Positions 1 through 10,954 of a stretch of DNA of 64,000 bases are shown piece after piece (positions within the stretch are counted from its first letter, which is position 1; each line of letters opens with the position of its first letter). The notes beneath the pieces are model-generated. The model ran no database searches. It was not told where the DNA came from and worked only from the letters and a program-made list of their open reading frames with translations. The translations under genes and the position numbers were made by a program. Source of the DNA: Pseudovirgaria hyperparasitica. Lineage: Eukaryota > Ascomycota > Dothideomycetes > Acrospermales > Acrospermaceae. Where the stretch lies: assembly GCF_010093815.1 (NCBI RefSeq), contig NW_022985566.1, positions 262,884 through 326,883 of the forward strand. The letters are read 5' to 3'.

Positions 1-3000
1 CTGTTATGCGGCATTTCCTATCCCGGCCATCGCCTTCTATCTTGCATGCACCACTCATCTCATCCTTCTTCGTATAATTATCTTCACCACCACCAGAACC
101 CTCCCACGTCAGGCTACTTCTGCATATTAACCTGCTACTTCTTCCTACTCGTCTGCTTTCGTCGACCTGCAGCTACCACCAGCCTCTTCTTGTCAACCAT
201 CGCACTTGGCTTACCTCTTTGCGTCATGCACGCTGCACGAGACGCTATGGATCGAGAGTCCGTCTGCTGATATATTCACAATCACTATTTCTTGTACATT
301 CACGTCAGACGCTAATGATAACCTCTACAGGCCTGCTCCATACTCACCCAGCACAACCTCCTTGAACATGGTCTATTGCCGGAGACGGTACCTGTTTTCG
401 TACAACAGCGTCAGACAAGTTTGACCAGAATCATGAATCACTACGTGCCATCTCCAACGTCTCATGCCATCGTTCTCTACGATAGAATACGGTGCCTCGT
501 ATGTCCGCTCATCTCCGCGCCACTCGCGAGCCTACGTCTCAAAACTTCAATTGCGTCATTGATGCCCCGAGACCGCTGACAACTGGCCCAGTACCAACAA
601 TGCTTTGCAATTAGGGTTGATCCATAATGATGATCCTACGTTACGCATAGCACTACCATTTTGCTTCTTGCTTTAGTAATACTTCCTTCATCCTGCCGTC
701 TAACAACCATCACGCCTACCCGTCTTCGTATCGACGTAGATGCCCTCGGTAACGGTTCTCTCTTGCTAGTAACTTATTCGGCTACTTCCGGTCAATTTCC
801 CCGCCCATCTTGTGTGGAGCTCAGAAGCCTCAGACACTATAATATGGCGCTACGGGATGTGCATGATTTAAGCACTTGAACCAGGCAGTTTGCAGCTGAG
901 TATATCTGGGATCGTGCGTTCTGAGTTGGCCACCTAGCATTGAGATGTACATGGCATCTCTCGTATGGCGAAGTCGTTCATGCAGTTCAGGTCAGATTTA
1001 TTCCTTTCTAACTATCCCCTCTCTTGGCGTGGGGAAGCTGGCATGTCTTGTAACTCTACGACGGGCCATGCCGCTTGACTAGATTACTTCTGTGTCGGCC
1101 AGCGATTTATACGCCCGTCAGTTACGGCTACAAGCGGACATGCTCATCCTAGGACTGGCTATCGATTGACAAGAGGACCTTGTCCGGATGTTTTGGATAC
1201 ATCTCCGCTACATGCTTGACAGCCGCGTGTGTGTGTACAATTGCACTGCATGCTACATCCAATCAGGAGCGTTCAATCATGGCCTAGATCATGTAGGTGA
1301 TGATCATACGCATAGAACTGGTCGATTTGAACCTATCAGAAGCTAAGATGACCTGATAGACCTACTTACATGTGCTGCATATTCAACCCCCGCTTGTATC
1401 ACCACACACAGCGTTAGGATCGTGGCGAGCTCACTTTCACAACCCGACGTGGCATCTATGCTCAAACCAGTAGTGGATACCTTTAGCCGGATCGGCATCT
1501 TTGTCCTATACTTCCCTTGGGTCAATGATCAGTGCTCCCAGTCTACACGTTTTTCGTACTCCTACTTAACTATCACACAAGTTACGAAAAAAACAACAAT
1601 ATCGAAGACATCAACAGAGCCTATTAACGACCTTCCGTGTCGTGCAGTCCCCGCGTTCTTCAACCGAAGGCATAGCGAATGCAATAAAGTCCCACCGGAC
1701 TATAACAGCACGCGATGAGCAGTTATGTTAGCACTGGATGAACGCACTCTTATTCATTAATGTATATCAGTATTATTGACCTTGTCACCTATAGCGATGT
1801 CCTCATTGTCACTGTCTCCAAACTGGCGCGCCAACATGATACATTAGACTTCATCATGTCAACAGCAGCCCAATGAGGCTCGACTAGAATCGTCAGGCAT
1901 GTCCAGCCAGGTTATCCATTTGAGCGCCCTCAATCCTCATGGAGTGTGTCACGAATACGCACGCAAAAGCAAATGACCCAATCCCGATAACGTAACAACA
2001 GCTGGGTGGCTGGGAACAGTAAGATTCAATGTAACATTTTCTGATATTCGCCAAAAACGCAATTTAAGCAGTGGTAAAATGACAATGCATTGTAACCCAC
2101 AATCATCCCTGATATATTCACAATGACGTATCTGCACGCTTTTCATACCACACGAGACCCGGCCATAGAACGATACCTCTGCGAATAGGAGGACTGACTT
2201 CGTGTCTGATCGTGGTCGACATACACACCAGAAGATATACCTACGGATGTTTAAGGCCCTTCGTCACGGATGAAGCCACCAACATCTCTGACTACCCTTC
2301 CAAACCACTTATTGCTATCCGCTCGCCATGATCCCTGAATTCTCTGGCCCTGATGACGTCTTCAAACAGACAGAAGATGTGGAAGAAGAAAGAAAAAGAA
2401 CGTATTACATTATCTATTTGATCTTTGCATGCATTGTCATAGAAATCCTGACAGCTTGGCTATTGGCATATTCATTATATGCATACTTAGCATGACGAGA
2501 CGGCTATCTGTGCTATGCTCTCAGGATGTTTCGCTTTTCGAGTGTGTTTGGCATGCAGTAGATTCTCTTGCTGCTACCGGCATGTCCAGCAGCACATATA
2601 TGTCTTTTGCAAATTTTAACAATGCTATACAGAACAAGTTTTGCCGTTTCCAAAGTATCGAAATGGCTAAGCAGGTAGCTAGACGTCGTTTAAAACACTT
2701 CTCACGTAGATTGAAAGCATAATAAATTCCCACTGCCTTCTTACGACTGACGACTTTTGAGGACATTATCGGCATATACTCACTCAAGTGGAAACCTCTG
2801 GTATGTGATCGATCTCTTAGTCGCGGTATTCAATGCCAATTCCTCTGGACACTCGTGTCTAAATTTTCCAAGATATATTAGGTCGAAAGACCGTCTCTCA
2901 TATCGACTATCTATACATCGCGCATGTCAGTCAGTCCTCTGGTCAAAGTAATGCTGCGCGCTTAGTATATCTATATCTATACAGTTCAAGGATATCACCA

Positions 3001-3082
3001 GTCCGAAAATGCCCATCCAACGCCAAAGCCCATGCACGAAATTGACATAACACCCGCTAAAGCCAACATGCCACCGTGCGAC
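1..3082. other. Intergenic, no gene recognised
   Basis: All open frames here are under 100 codons, several begin at non-ATG codons, and none resembles a known family or joins across plausible introns into a longer protein. Composition is mixed, without long microsatellites. It may hold the promoter of a gene beyond the left edge and the 3' region of the BRAP2-like gene. I see nothing else. Confidence 0.5.
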
Positions 3083-5275
3083 TCACTTCTTTCCCTTCCC
3101 TTTCCTCCTGCCCTTGTCCTCTTTAGGCACCTCCACAAACCCTTGCTGCACCTCCTCTCCCACCTCCCCCTGCAACGCCTTCAACTTCTCACCCCCACTG
3201 ATAAAGAAGCTCAAGTCACGATTCTGCTCTGCCAGCTCCGCCTTTTCCATTTCCAACACGCACAGCCGCTCGTCCTTCTCCTTCTGCTTGACTTCCAAAA
3301 ACTTGATGCGCGTCATCAGACTCTCGTTCATGCTCTTTTCTTCCTGGTACTGCTTTGTGAATTTCCGCGCTAGGTCGGAGGATGCGCCTGCGCGTGCAGT
3401 TTGACGCGCGACGTCCTTCTCGAGACTCGCGATGGACGTCTGCGCGGCGACGTGTTGGTCATGGAGCTGTTTGACCTGGGCGGCGAGCGCGGATGCGGTG
3501 CGCACAGCTTCATCGGCAGAGGCCGCGGCCTGTGAGGCCTTGTCGACGGCGCGCTCGAGCTGCTCTTCGTAGTAGCTGCGCTGGCTCTCAAGCTGGGAGG
3601 TGAGGAGATAGGTATACTCCATACCCATGTTATCGAATTTCTCGCGGGGGATGGTATCTTCGCCGTATGCCGTCATGCCGGGGTGAGACGAAGGATTACG
3701 GGAATAAGCGGCGGGGAGGTCGACGAGTTTGCCGTCTGCTTTGTTCTGAATGAGGCGATGTACGTAGCCGTCACCTGGATAGTCCCAGACGTGTTGGCTG
3801 TTGACGTCCATGGCATAGGCATGGGATGTAGCTTCGTAATGGGCAAACGCGTGGGCCTCGTCGTAGCGGCCGCAGCCAATGTTGCCGCAGATTAGACAGA
3901 TCCAGAGGTTAGACGTGGATCCGCAGACAGTACATTCGTTTTCTGCAGCGTCACCGCCGGATGCGAGCCCTTTGCTCCCCGTAACATCGTTCTGTGTGTA
4001 TCTACAAACGGGACAGCCAGTCCCTCGCCATTTTTCTAGACATGCGCAGTGAAAGACGTGTTGACAAAGGATCGTCAGGAGGCCGGTCGTCTCGTCCATT
4101 CGTTCCAGACATACGGGGCAAGTTGGTAGTTCTACAAGGTTTGCTGTCGGAGGCGCAAGGGGCTTTGTCGAGAGCGATGAAGCGAGGGAACTTGTGTCTG
4201 TAGGTAAGGGAGCTGTAGGCTTCAGTCCGGGCGCTGGTGTGAAAGGATCGTTAGTATTGGCTGGAAAGTTCGAAGGGTCGCCGTGCGAGTCTGGCGTCCT
4301 AAATTCAATCGATTTAACGAAGACGACCTGACAGTTCTCCGGCTAGATGGTTGTTAGATATATTACATAAAGGAGACGTCAATTGCTCACCTCCATACTA
4401 TTGAACAATTTTCCGTTCCATTCTTTTCTCCAAGCCCTTGCCTTCGCTGCTTCTCGAAACTTCATTAGCACCATGTATTTGTTCATCGTCCCTGTTCTAA
4501 TCAGTCTGAAATGACTGACATCCTCCCTGGTCCTCTCGCCGGCGAAACCAAGAAAGTCCGAGGGCGTCATGTAGGATGGCACGGCCAGTATACACAACGT
4601 TGTACAGTCCTCCTCTTTAAACACACCTCCACTGACTTCTGTTGCCCTTTCATTATCCGAGCCCGCACTACTAGACGTGTCATCGTCAAGCCATGGTGTC
4701 TCTTTCTCATCCCTATAGAGGTGCACGACACCCCAGCCGACCTCGGTATTTCGAGGCCCTGCCAGCGTGAAGCGACCCTTCGTGGAGAGTCCTATTGAGC
4801 TAGGTATTTCGTCAAGATTCTTGACTTGAGCCCGTGCTCCCTCAGTCCCATCGATAGGTACCATATCGATGCTTTGTATGCACACAGTATTGAAACGCCA
4901 GTCGATATGAGTCGGCGAATACGATCGTGCAGCAAGTACCGTTGTCTGGTGGAGTGGAACCGGGCTGTTACCAAGCTCACCTTGCGAGGACCCGTTGCGA
5001 TGGCTGAATCTACGTTGGTAGGCTGGCCTCGGGGCAATTCCAGGTGCCTGGACGGTGTCAGGATGTGTAGAGGTAGCCTTGGAGCGCTTCTGGAGTGGCC
5101 TTGATGGTATGCCCCAAGTAGAACTACTGTGAGTTGGGAGAGGAGTCTGAAATATGTCTGTTTCGGGTGGTGGGAGGTATTGCTCATGAGGTTTCACGAT
5201 GAGTGTTTTCGGCTTGAAGGAAGCTGGAGGCTGAGTATATAGCTCCAAGGCTAGGTGGTATAGGTATGATGGCAT
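3083..5275 (-). CDS. BRAP2/Etp1-like RING and UBP zinc-finger protein
   Basis: Two exons (5275-4391 and 4342-3083) with a 48-nt intron at 4343-4390 (GAG|GTGAGC ... CTAG|CCG) encode about 714 residues. Order of parts: a low-complexity N-terminus; a BRAP2 RRM-like domain from about residue 220, continuing across the splice; a RING-H2 finger at about 370-412 (CPVC ... CQHVFHC ... CPVC); a UBP-type zinc finger at about 430-500 (ECTVCGSTSNLWICLICG followed by conserved His residues); a charged coiled coil at about 560-690; and a Lys-rich C-terminus. This is the full architecture of BRAP2/IMP and yeast Etp1. In this family the RING acts as an E3 ubiquitin ligase and the UBP finger binds free ubiquitin; animal BRAP2 restrains nuclear import and MAPK signalling. 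The family assignment is firm, the substrates are unknown. The start is the first ATG of an open frame and could be moved slightly. Confidence 0.9.
4343..4390 (-). other. Intron of the BRAP2-like gene
   Basis: A 48-nt intron, GTGAGC donor and CTAG acceptor, phase 0. Joining the flanks restores the BRAP2 domain reading (SME|PENCQVVFVKSIEF). Confidence 0.88.
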
Positions 5276-5999
5276 GAGTGAGAGACCAACTGGTGAAAGT
5301 CTCGGTCAAGCATACTTGGGTTGACGTTGTATAAGTGCGGGAGAGATCACTTGAAGCTCAGGCTTATAAGCAACATGTGTAAATTGTCGCCCAGGAAGCA
5401 TTTCACAGTTATCGATAAGAGCCAAGAATTCCGCGGGACTGTTAAAGTTGTGCATGGGGTCTTGGCATTGCGTTAGATCGGTTGAGTAGTGGCACATCAA
5501 TTGATTACATCTACGTGAGCAGGTTCGGCATTCACTGATACGCTTATATCGAATGTTTGCATATGAGGAGTTATGTAGATATGTCTACATTTTAATGAAT
5601 ATTCACGTTTCAATGAGGTTAGAAGTAAACATATGATGCATAAAACATGTACCTTGTATGCCATGAACAAAGACGTGCCTTGCACGTTCGAAAAGACATA
5701 TAACCATGTGGCATGTCCAGCGCCAGTGATGTACGCCATCGCTTCGTTATGATCGTGACCATTTCCATAAGTACTCCGGCCCATGAATACAAGTGCGCCG
5801 ACAAATACTGCAACCAGGTGATGGTGTTGATATCAGGTAGTAAAATTTGCGTCATCAAATCTCTTTGAAAACAACACAAAAAAAAAGAAGCAACGCAACG
5901 CCGCGCGGTCAGACAGGGGGTCAGCCGTGGATGCAAAATGGGTATACAGTGGTGAAAAGTGGCAAGGGGTGTCGCAATGTGTAGATGTTAATGTGTTAC
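5276..5999. other. Intergenic between BRAP2-like gene and cdc4
   Basis: Only short frames (up to 105 codons) without similarity to known families. Both neighbours are on the minus strand, so this should hold the 3' end of cdc4 and the promoter of the BRAP2-like gene. An A-rich run lies at about 5876-5888. Confidence 0.45.
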
Positions 6000-8900
6000 T
6001 CATGGTTGCGCAGGATCTAATGGGTCCGTGAATTCCTCAAGATCTTCGATCTCTCGGCCTTTGCTATCGACGACGATGCGTCGACCCCGTTGATCGGGTG
6101 GTATGCCATCGCGAGAGGCGCCAAAATCCAGGACCTAAGCGGAACGATTAGTATCTCATCTAGCAGATTGATTCTATCAGACTTACCTCAATGTAGGTCT
6201 GTGTGTTGCGTTGCACTGCTGCAACGCAACGACGATCATTGAATTTGACCTGCCAGACTCCACTAAGGTCTGTCAAGAGATCCTTGACGCATTCGCCAGT
6301 CTTGACGTTCCACATCTTCAAAGTTCTGTCGGACCCGGAGATTACCTTTTGGTCATCGTGCTGGAAACATGTGATAGCACCAGTGTGAGCACTCAAGGTT
6401 GACTTGCATTGGCCGTTTTCGGGGTCCCAGATACGAAGCGTAGAATCTGCAGCAGCAGATACAAGACGATCGTGACTGAGGTCTAGGAGGCCCACAAGCG
6501 AGGAGTGGCCTTCAAGATTGAACAAGCATTGGCCAGAGTCCAGGGACCAGACCTTGACAAGATTGTCCATAGAGCCACTTATGCACCGGTTCCTTTTGTG
6601 ATCGAGCACAACACTATACACTTTCTGCGCATGTCCAGACAGGCGGTAGACAACCTCGCCAGTGGATATTTTCCATACGCGGACTGTTGCATCGTAGCTG
6701 CCACTTACGAGTGTATCAGCGTGGGCAGCGATCGCACGTACAGAGTGATGATGTCCGGTAAGTTGCCGGATGAAGTACGGATTCTCATAATCATTTGCTT
6801 GCTGCGCAACTTGATGGACTTGATGATCACCAACTTGAGGAAGCCTCCAGATACGTAGTGTAGAATCTCTCGATCCAGTAATGATCAGAGGCTCCTTCGG
6901 CATCATTATAGGTTCCTTATTGGCAGTCTCTCCAATCTTAGTAGGTTTGAGAATTTGGAGGCATCGGACGGTAGAAGTATGACCTTGGAAGATCTGTAGA
7001 CACTTTGCTTTCTCGATATCCCATACACGGACTGACCTATCCGTAGAACCTGACACAAGAATATTGCCTTCATATTGAAGCGCCCAGACACCTCCTTCAT
7101 GTCCGTGCAAACGAGCCTTTAGCTCTCCTGTTTTTGTGTTGTATACGTTAATGTGTGTGTCGTCACTGCCCGTAAGAATCTTGTCGGTGTCAAACTGGAG
7201 GCAAGTAACGACATGGCGCCCATGAGCACGGAATGTGAGGTGATGCGGCTGAGTGTCTTCCTTCATCCAGCTCTTGCGCATGAGGTAGTGACGCTGATAA
7301 AGCGATTTATAGAGATGAAGGTTGCGGAGGCTTGGAAGACCAACATTTGGGTTCGGTACGGCCAGCAGTGCAGCATCTGCAAATGCCATAGGTCCTTGGG
7401 CCTTGTCCAGTGATTTCATCCAAGACGGGTGCTTGGACAGCTCGTTACCCTTTGAGTTCGCTACAAGCACTTTTCTTCGCTTTTTGGTACCATATTTTGC
7501 TGTGGCCTTTCTCTTTGGTCTGGAAAGAGCTATGACTTCAACCTCTCCGAGAACTGCCGAGCCCGGTGATGAAGTAACCGGAGAGCCGTCTCCCAACGGC
7601 ACAGTCGATTCCCGTAAATCGCGTTCATAGCTTTCAGCAGAATGTGGGTATTGCCACCCCCAACCTTCTCTGACTGCGCGACCAATCTCGTCTACAGGAA
7701 GGTCAAAACCATCGGCCTCGAGTAGATCCTTCCAAGCTTTCTCATCTTGATTGATAATGCTTCTCCACTTCTTCGATACCTGCGAAGCTCGACACATACT
7801 TTTCACGTTCAGGTATCTTACAATATGCTGGCTCAATTCTGTAGGAAGAAGGCCAAGAAAGTCGCACTTCAAAGCTGGGTTGACTGTGTCGGCGATAAAG
7901 TGTAAAGTAGGCTTCGAGCAGCGTCTTAGAAGTTGAAACATGACGTACGTTTTCATCGCATCTGGCATCGCGTCGAATGAGTCGATCATCGCGGGAATAT
8001 CCATGAGAGTCGGGGCTTGAAGATTCGTGTCCGATGACGGCCCATTCGGGTCAACAAGGTGATCTGGAAGAATTCCATCGGTGACTTGTCTACGATGAAT
8101 CTTGTCGCCTATAGTCTCCTCAAATATGTCAGATATATCTAAGCTAGAAACATCATTCTCGTCGTCGTTATCTAGAGTGGTTGATGAAGTTCCTGTTTGG
8201 TTTCCATGCAATGCCGCGTTCGCTGCAGCAGTGATAGGTGATAAACTAGGGCTCGGAAGACTAGCATCTTGTGTTGCTAACGTATCTAGAGGCGGCGGAC
8301 GTGTCGGACGACGGAAGCTGTGATCGGTTGCTTCAGGTTGACTGGCAAGCTCAAGGTCTGCATCCGCGATTGGGGGCGTCGCTGCCGCACCAGAACCTTC
8401 AAGGGCAAAGGCAACTAGTCCAAGCCCCGTTCCCGTCTGCGTCAATGGATCGTTTGACGTAACCCGTGAGCTTGTAACGATCTGATCCGCCCACACATTC
8501 CCATCAGAGCTCGTAGACCGCCGATCCAGATCAAAATACTCTCTCTGTTGACCGTGGGCCAGCCTTGATCGAGCTGGTTCCGACCGCAGATTCGCGTGGG
8601 GTGCACCAAAACGAGCAGGAGCGCCAGCGTCCGTATCCGGTGTCGTAGGATTTACATTCTCTTCCAGGGGGTTTTGGTGATTCCTGAGTGAGCTATAGCC
8701 GGCTGTGCCAGCCTCACGCACGGGTGCTTTCTGTTTCCTATGCTGCCGGTGCAGGCTCGCAATCTCAGCAGCCTCAGCGATCGAGGGTATATGTGACGGA
8801 GATGCCCTTTTTCTTCTGAGTGAGCCAGGCAGTCTCTGCTCTGCCAAAACTTTGAACATGTGTGAGTTCGAGCGTCGAAGGGGTCGATTTGGAGTTTCAT

Positions 8901-9514
8901 AGCGGTTCTCAGGATGTTTGGCAGACTCGACGGCGCCTTTTACTGTTTCCAGAAAAGCGATCTGGTTTTCTGTCTGTTGTTCATGGTCAGCAGCGAATAC
9001 AAGGAGTCAAACCCGGATAACCTGTTAAGGAGGACTGGCTGATATTGGGGGTCGAATTTCATACCTCCTTCAAAGTCTGCTCAGGTACATCCGATTCCCT
9101 GAAGTGTGCTGGCATTCCTCCAATGTCAAATGTGAGATCCTTAAGATATGCTGGTGTGGATGACGCTGCCAGGGGATAGAGTTTCGGGTCTCGATTTTGA
9201 AGCTGACGAGGGGCTTTGACTATTAACGGCGGGAGTGTCACACTTGTTGTGGTTGTAGTCGTTACAACAGTCGTTTTGGTGGCCGGAGCATAGGCATAGC
9301 GTCCTACAGTATCTGTGAAAGGATCCATACGTTGCAGTGACGCTGCGGTCGATATGTCTTTACATCGGGAAGCGGTACGTGGACGGGACGCAGATTTCAG
9401 GAAGGTTGGCGAAGTTGGAGAAGCGTGAGTTGACTGCGAGGCACCCGCCGAGGTAAACGTAGTCGTCGCGAAGGAGTCGCCGCTCAAGTCGCTCTCAGTT
9501 GGGGTCATGTTCAT
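6000..9514 (-). CDS. cdc4: F-box/WD40 SCF substrate receptor Cdc4
   Basis: Three exons (9514-9065, 8973-6187, 6134-6000) join in frame to about 1123 residues. The N-terminal exon carries a Tyr-Ala-Tyr-Ala and Thr/Val-rich segment that I recognise from filamentous-fungal Cdc4 proteins. Then follow a disordered Ser/Pro-rich region, an F-box near residues 515-560 (LLPTELSQHIVRYL), and a WD40 propeller at about 735-1080 with repeated GH...WD/IW units. The last small exon adds an acidic tail ending DPAQP. Cdc4/Fbw7 binds phosphodegrons through the propeller and Skp1 through the F-box, directing SCF ubiquitination of cell-cycle and transcription regulators in the nucleus. It is longer than yeast Cdc4 (779 residues) because of the N-terminus. 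The start is the first ATG in the open frame. Identification is secure; the exact start is slightly less so. Confidence 0.93.
6135..6186 (-). other. cdc4 intron 2
   Basis: A 52-nt intron, GAG|GTAAGT to CTTAG|GTC, phase 0. Without it the WD40 frame ends right after the donor; with it a 44-residue C-terminal tail is added. Confidence 0.88.
8974..9064 (-). other. cdc4 intron 1
   Basis: A 91-nt intron, GAG|GTATGA to AACAG|ACA, phase 0. It links the fungal Cdc4 N-terminal exon to the main exon and keeps the segment reading TENQIAFLETVKGAVES in frame. Confidence 0.87.
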
Positions 9515-10954
9515 ATCGGAAGGGGCGGTTTAAGCCGACGCGAAGTCGAAACAAGAGAGGCGCGTGAAAGCGGTTCTTGTGACTCAACTGATCATTCGTA
9601 CACACTAACGTGGTATTCCGAGCCGCATAGAAGTAGTCGAATGCTGTAGTCCCTGATTATAGACCCCAGTGGGGAGATCCTGCGTCTGGGTACGCCGCTC
9701 GGGGCTTACAAGGTGCAGGAAGGTGACTAAATATCACCACGACATGGTCAGTGAACTTTTGTGGTGTGGATGCAAAGGGGCAAGAGGTGCCTGGAGAAAT
9801 GATGAGCGCAGTGGAGGTATGCAGCCAGAATAGTGAGAGAAAAGAAGAGCTTGGGACGAGATGGTGCTTGCGTGGGAGAGGGGCTGGAAGATGCAGTCGG
9901 GTGAGTGAGAACTGGGAAGGCGTTTAGGACTAGACGACTCGGCTGCAACTCGGCACACGTGACTTTCGAGGCCGCCTGCATTATTGCCTGCATTGTCCCG
10001 ACGTCCAAAATGCCCGGCCGAGCTAAATGCTGATTTTGCGCAATTACATACTCGACAGATGTTTTTGCGCGCAGTATAATACATCCCCAATGTATGTACA
10101 AAATTTCAGTCTGCAAGATATGGTGAATAAACTCCATCGCCAGCGTGGTTAGGCGACGACAAGTCTTAAGACTGCGCCCTAAAAAAGGGGTACCTTTAAT
10201 AAGGAGATAAATGCAAAGGCATGCAGAGCACAGTTGATCCGAGTTCACTTGCCTGATATCGCCTTCACGCGTTACCTTGCGTCCGCGCCAGCTCTGGTCT
10301 CTATCGATATAAGGCCGGTCTGGGAGCCTGGGATGTATATTGTCTTTAGTGCTGTTGGCTGCCTCTCGGTGGCATAATTCGCCTGGGTATGAAGCTACGA
10401 AGGATTTACAAACGGTCATATTGAGTGCGACCCTTTTATTGACCACGTTAAGGCAGATCTCCTAGTACACACAGACTGAAAAGACTCCCTTCCAAGTATG
10501 TTACTAATCTTGGAATAATACCCTAGACCACGAGAGTGGGGACATGGGTATTCTTGATTTATCACATATTAGGTATCAACTTCTATGTAACAGACACTTT
10601 GGCAGTCATAAACACCATATATAGGTTTCACGTGTAACGTATGCCATGTAAAGGTAATATCAGAAGTATAACTTGCTAGAAGCCATCACTAGCTAAGTTA
10701 TACAACCATTTGTCAATGATATATATACATATACATAGAACTCCCCCGTGAACTCCACAAGGATGACTACTCCGGCCCAATGAGATGACATCAGTCGTAA
10801 AGAAGACAATTTCGTTTTCGTTCAACAAGGTGTAAGTAATGCTGCAGTAAATTCGTGTCGTTCATGTTCCGTTCGCAGCGCCAGCTCTTATTCTCGTAGC
10901 CGTGCTTGTGTGCATTTCATTTCTCGATCCTCCTCTTGTGGTTGGGATTTCTCT
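9515..10954. other. Intergenic between cdc4 and the rid1-like gene
   Basis: Promoter side of cdc4 and 3' side of the rid1-like gene, both on the minus strand. The largest frame (10446-9748, minus) starts at GTG and lacks family similarity. A degenerate TATATACATATACAT run lies near 10720-10737. No RNA gene was recognised. Confidence 0.45.

Noticed and set aside
1-3000. Chain of short plus-strand frames at the left edge
   Set aside because: They could not be joined by plausible splice sites and show no family similarity; some start at non-ATG codons.
9748-10446. 232-codon minus-strand frame upstream of cdc4
   Set aside because: Starts at GTG, has no family resemblance, and lies where the cdc4 promoter and leader must be.
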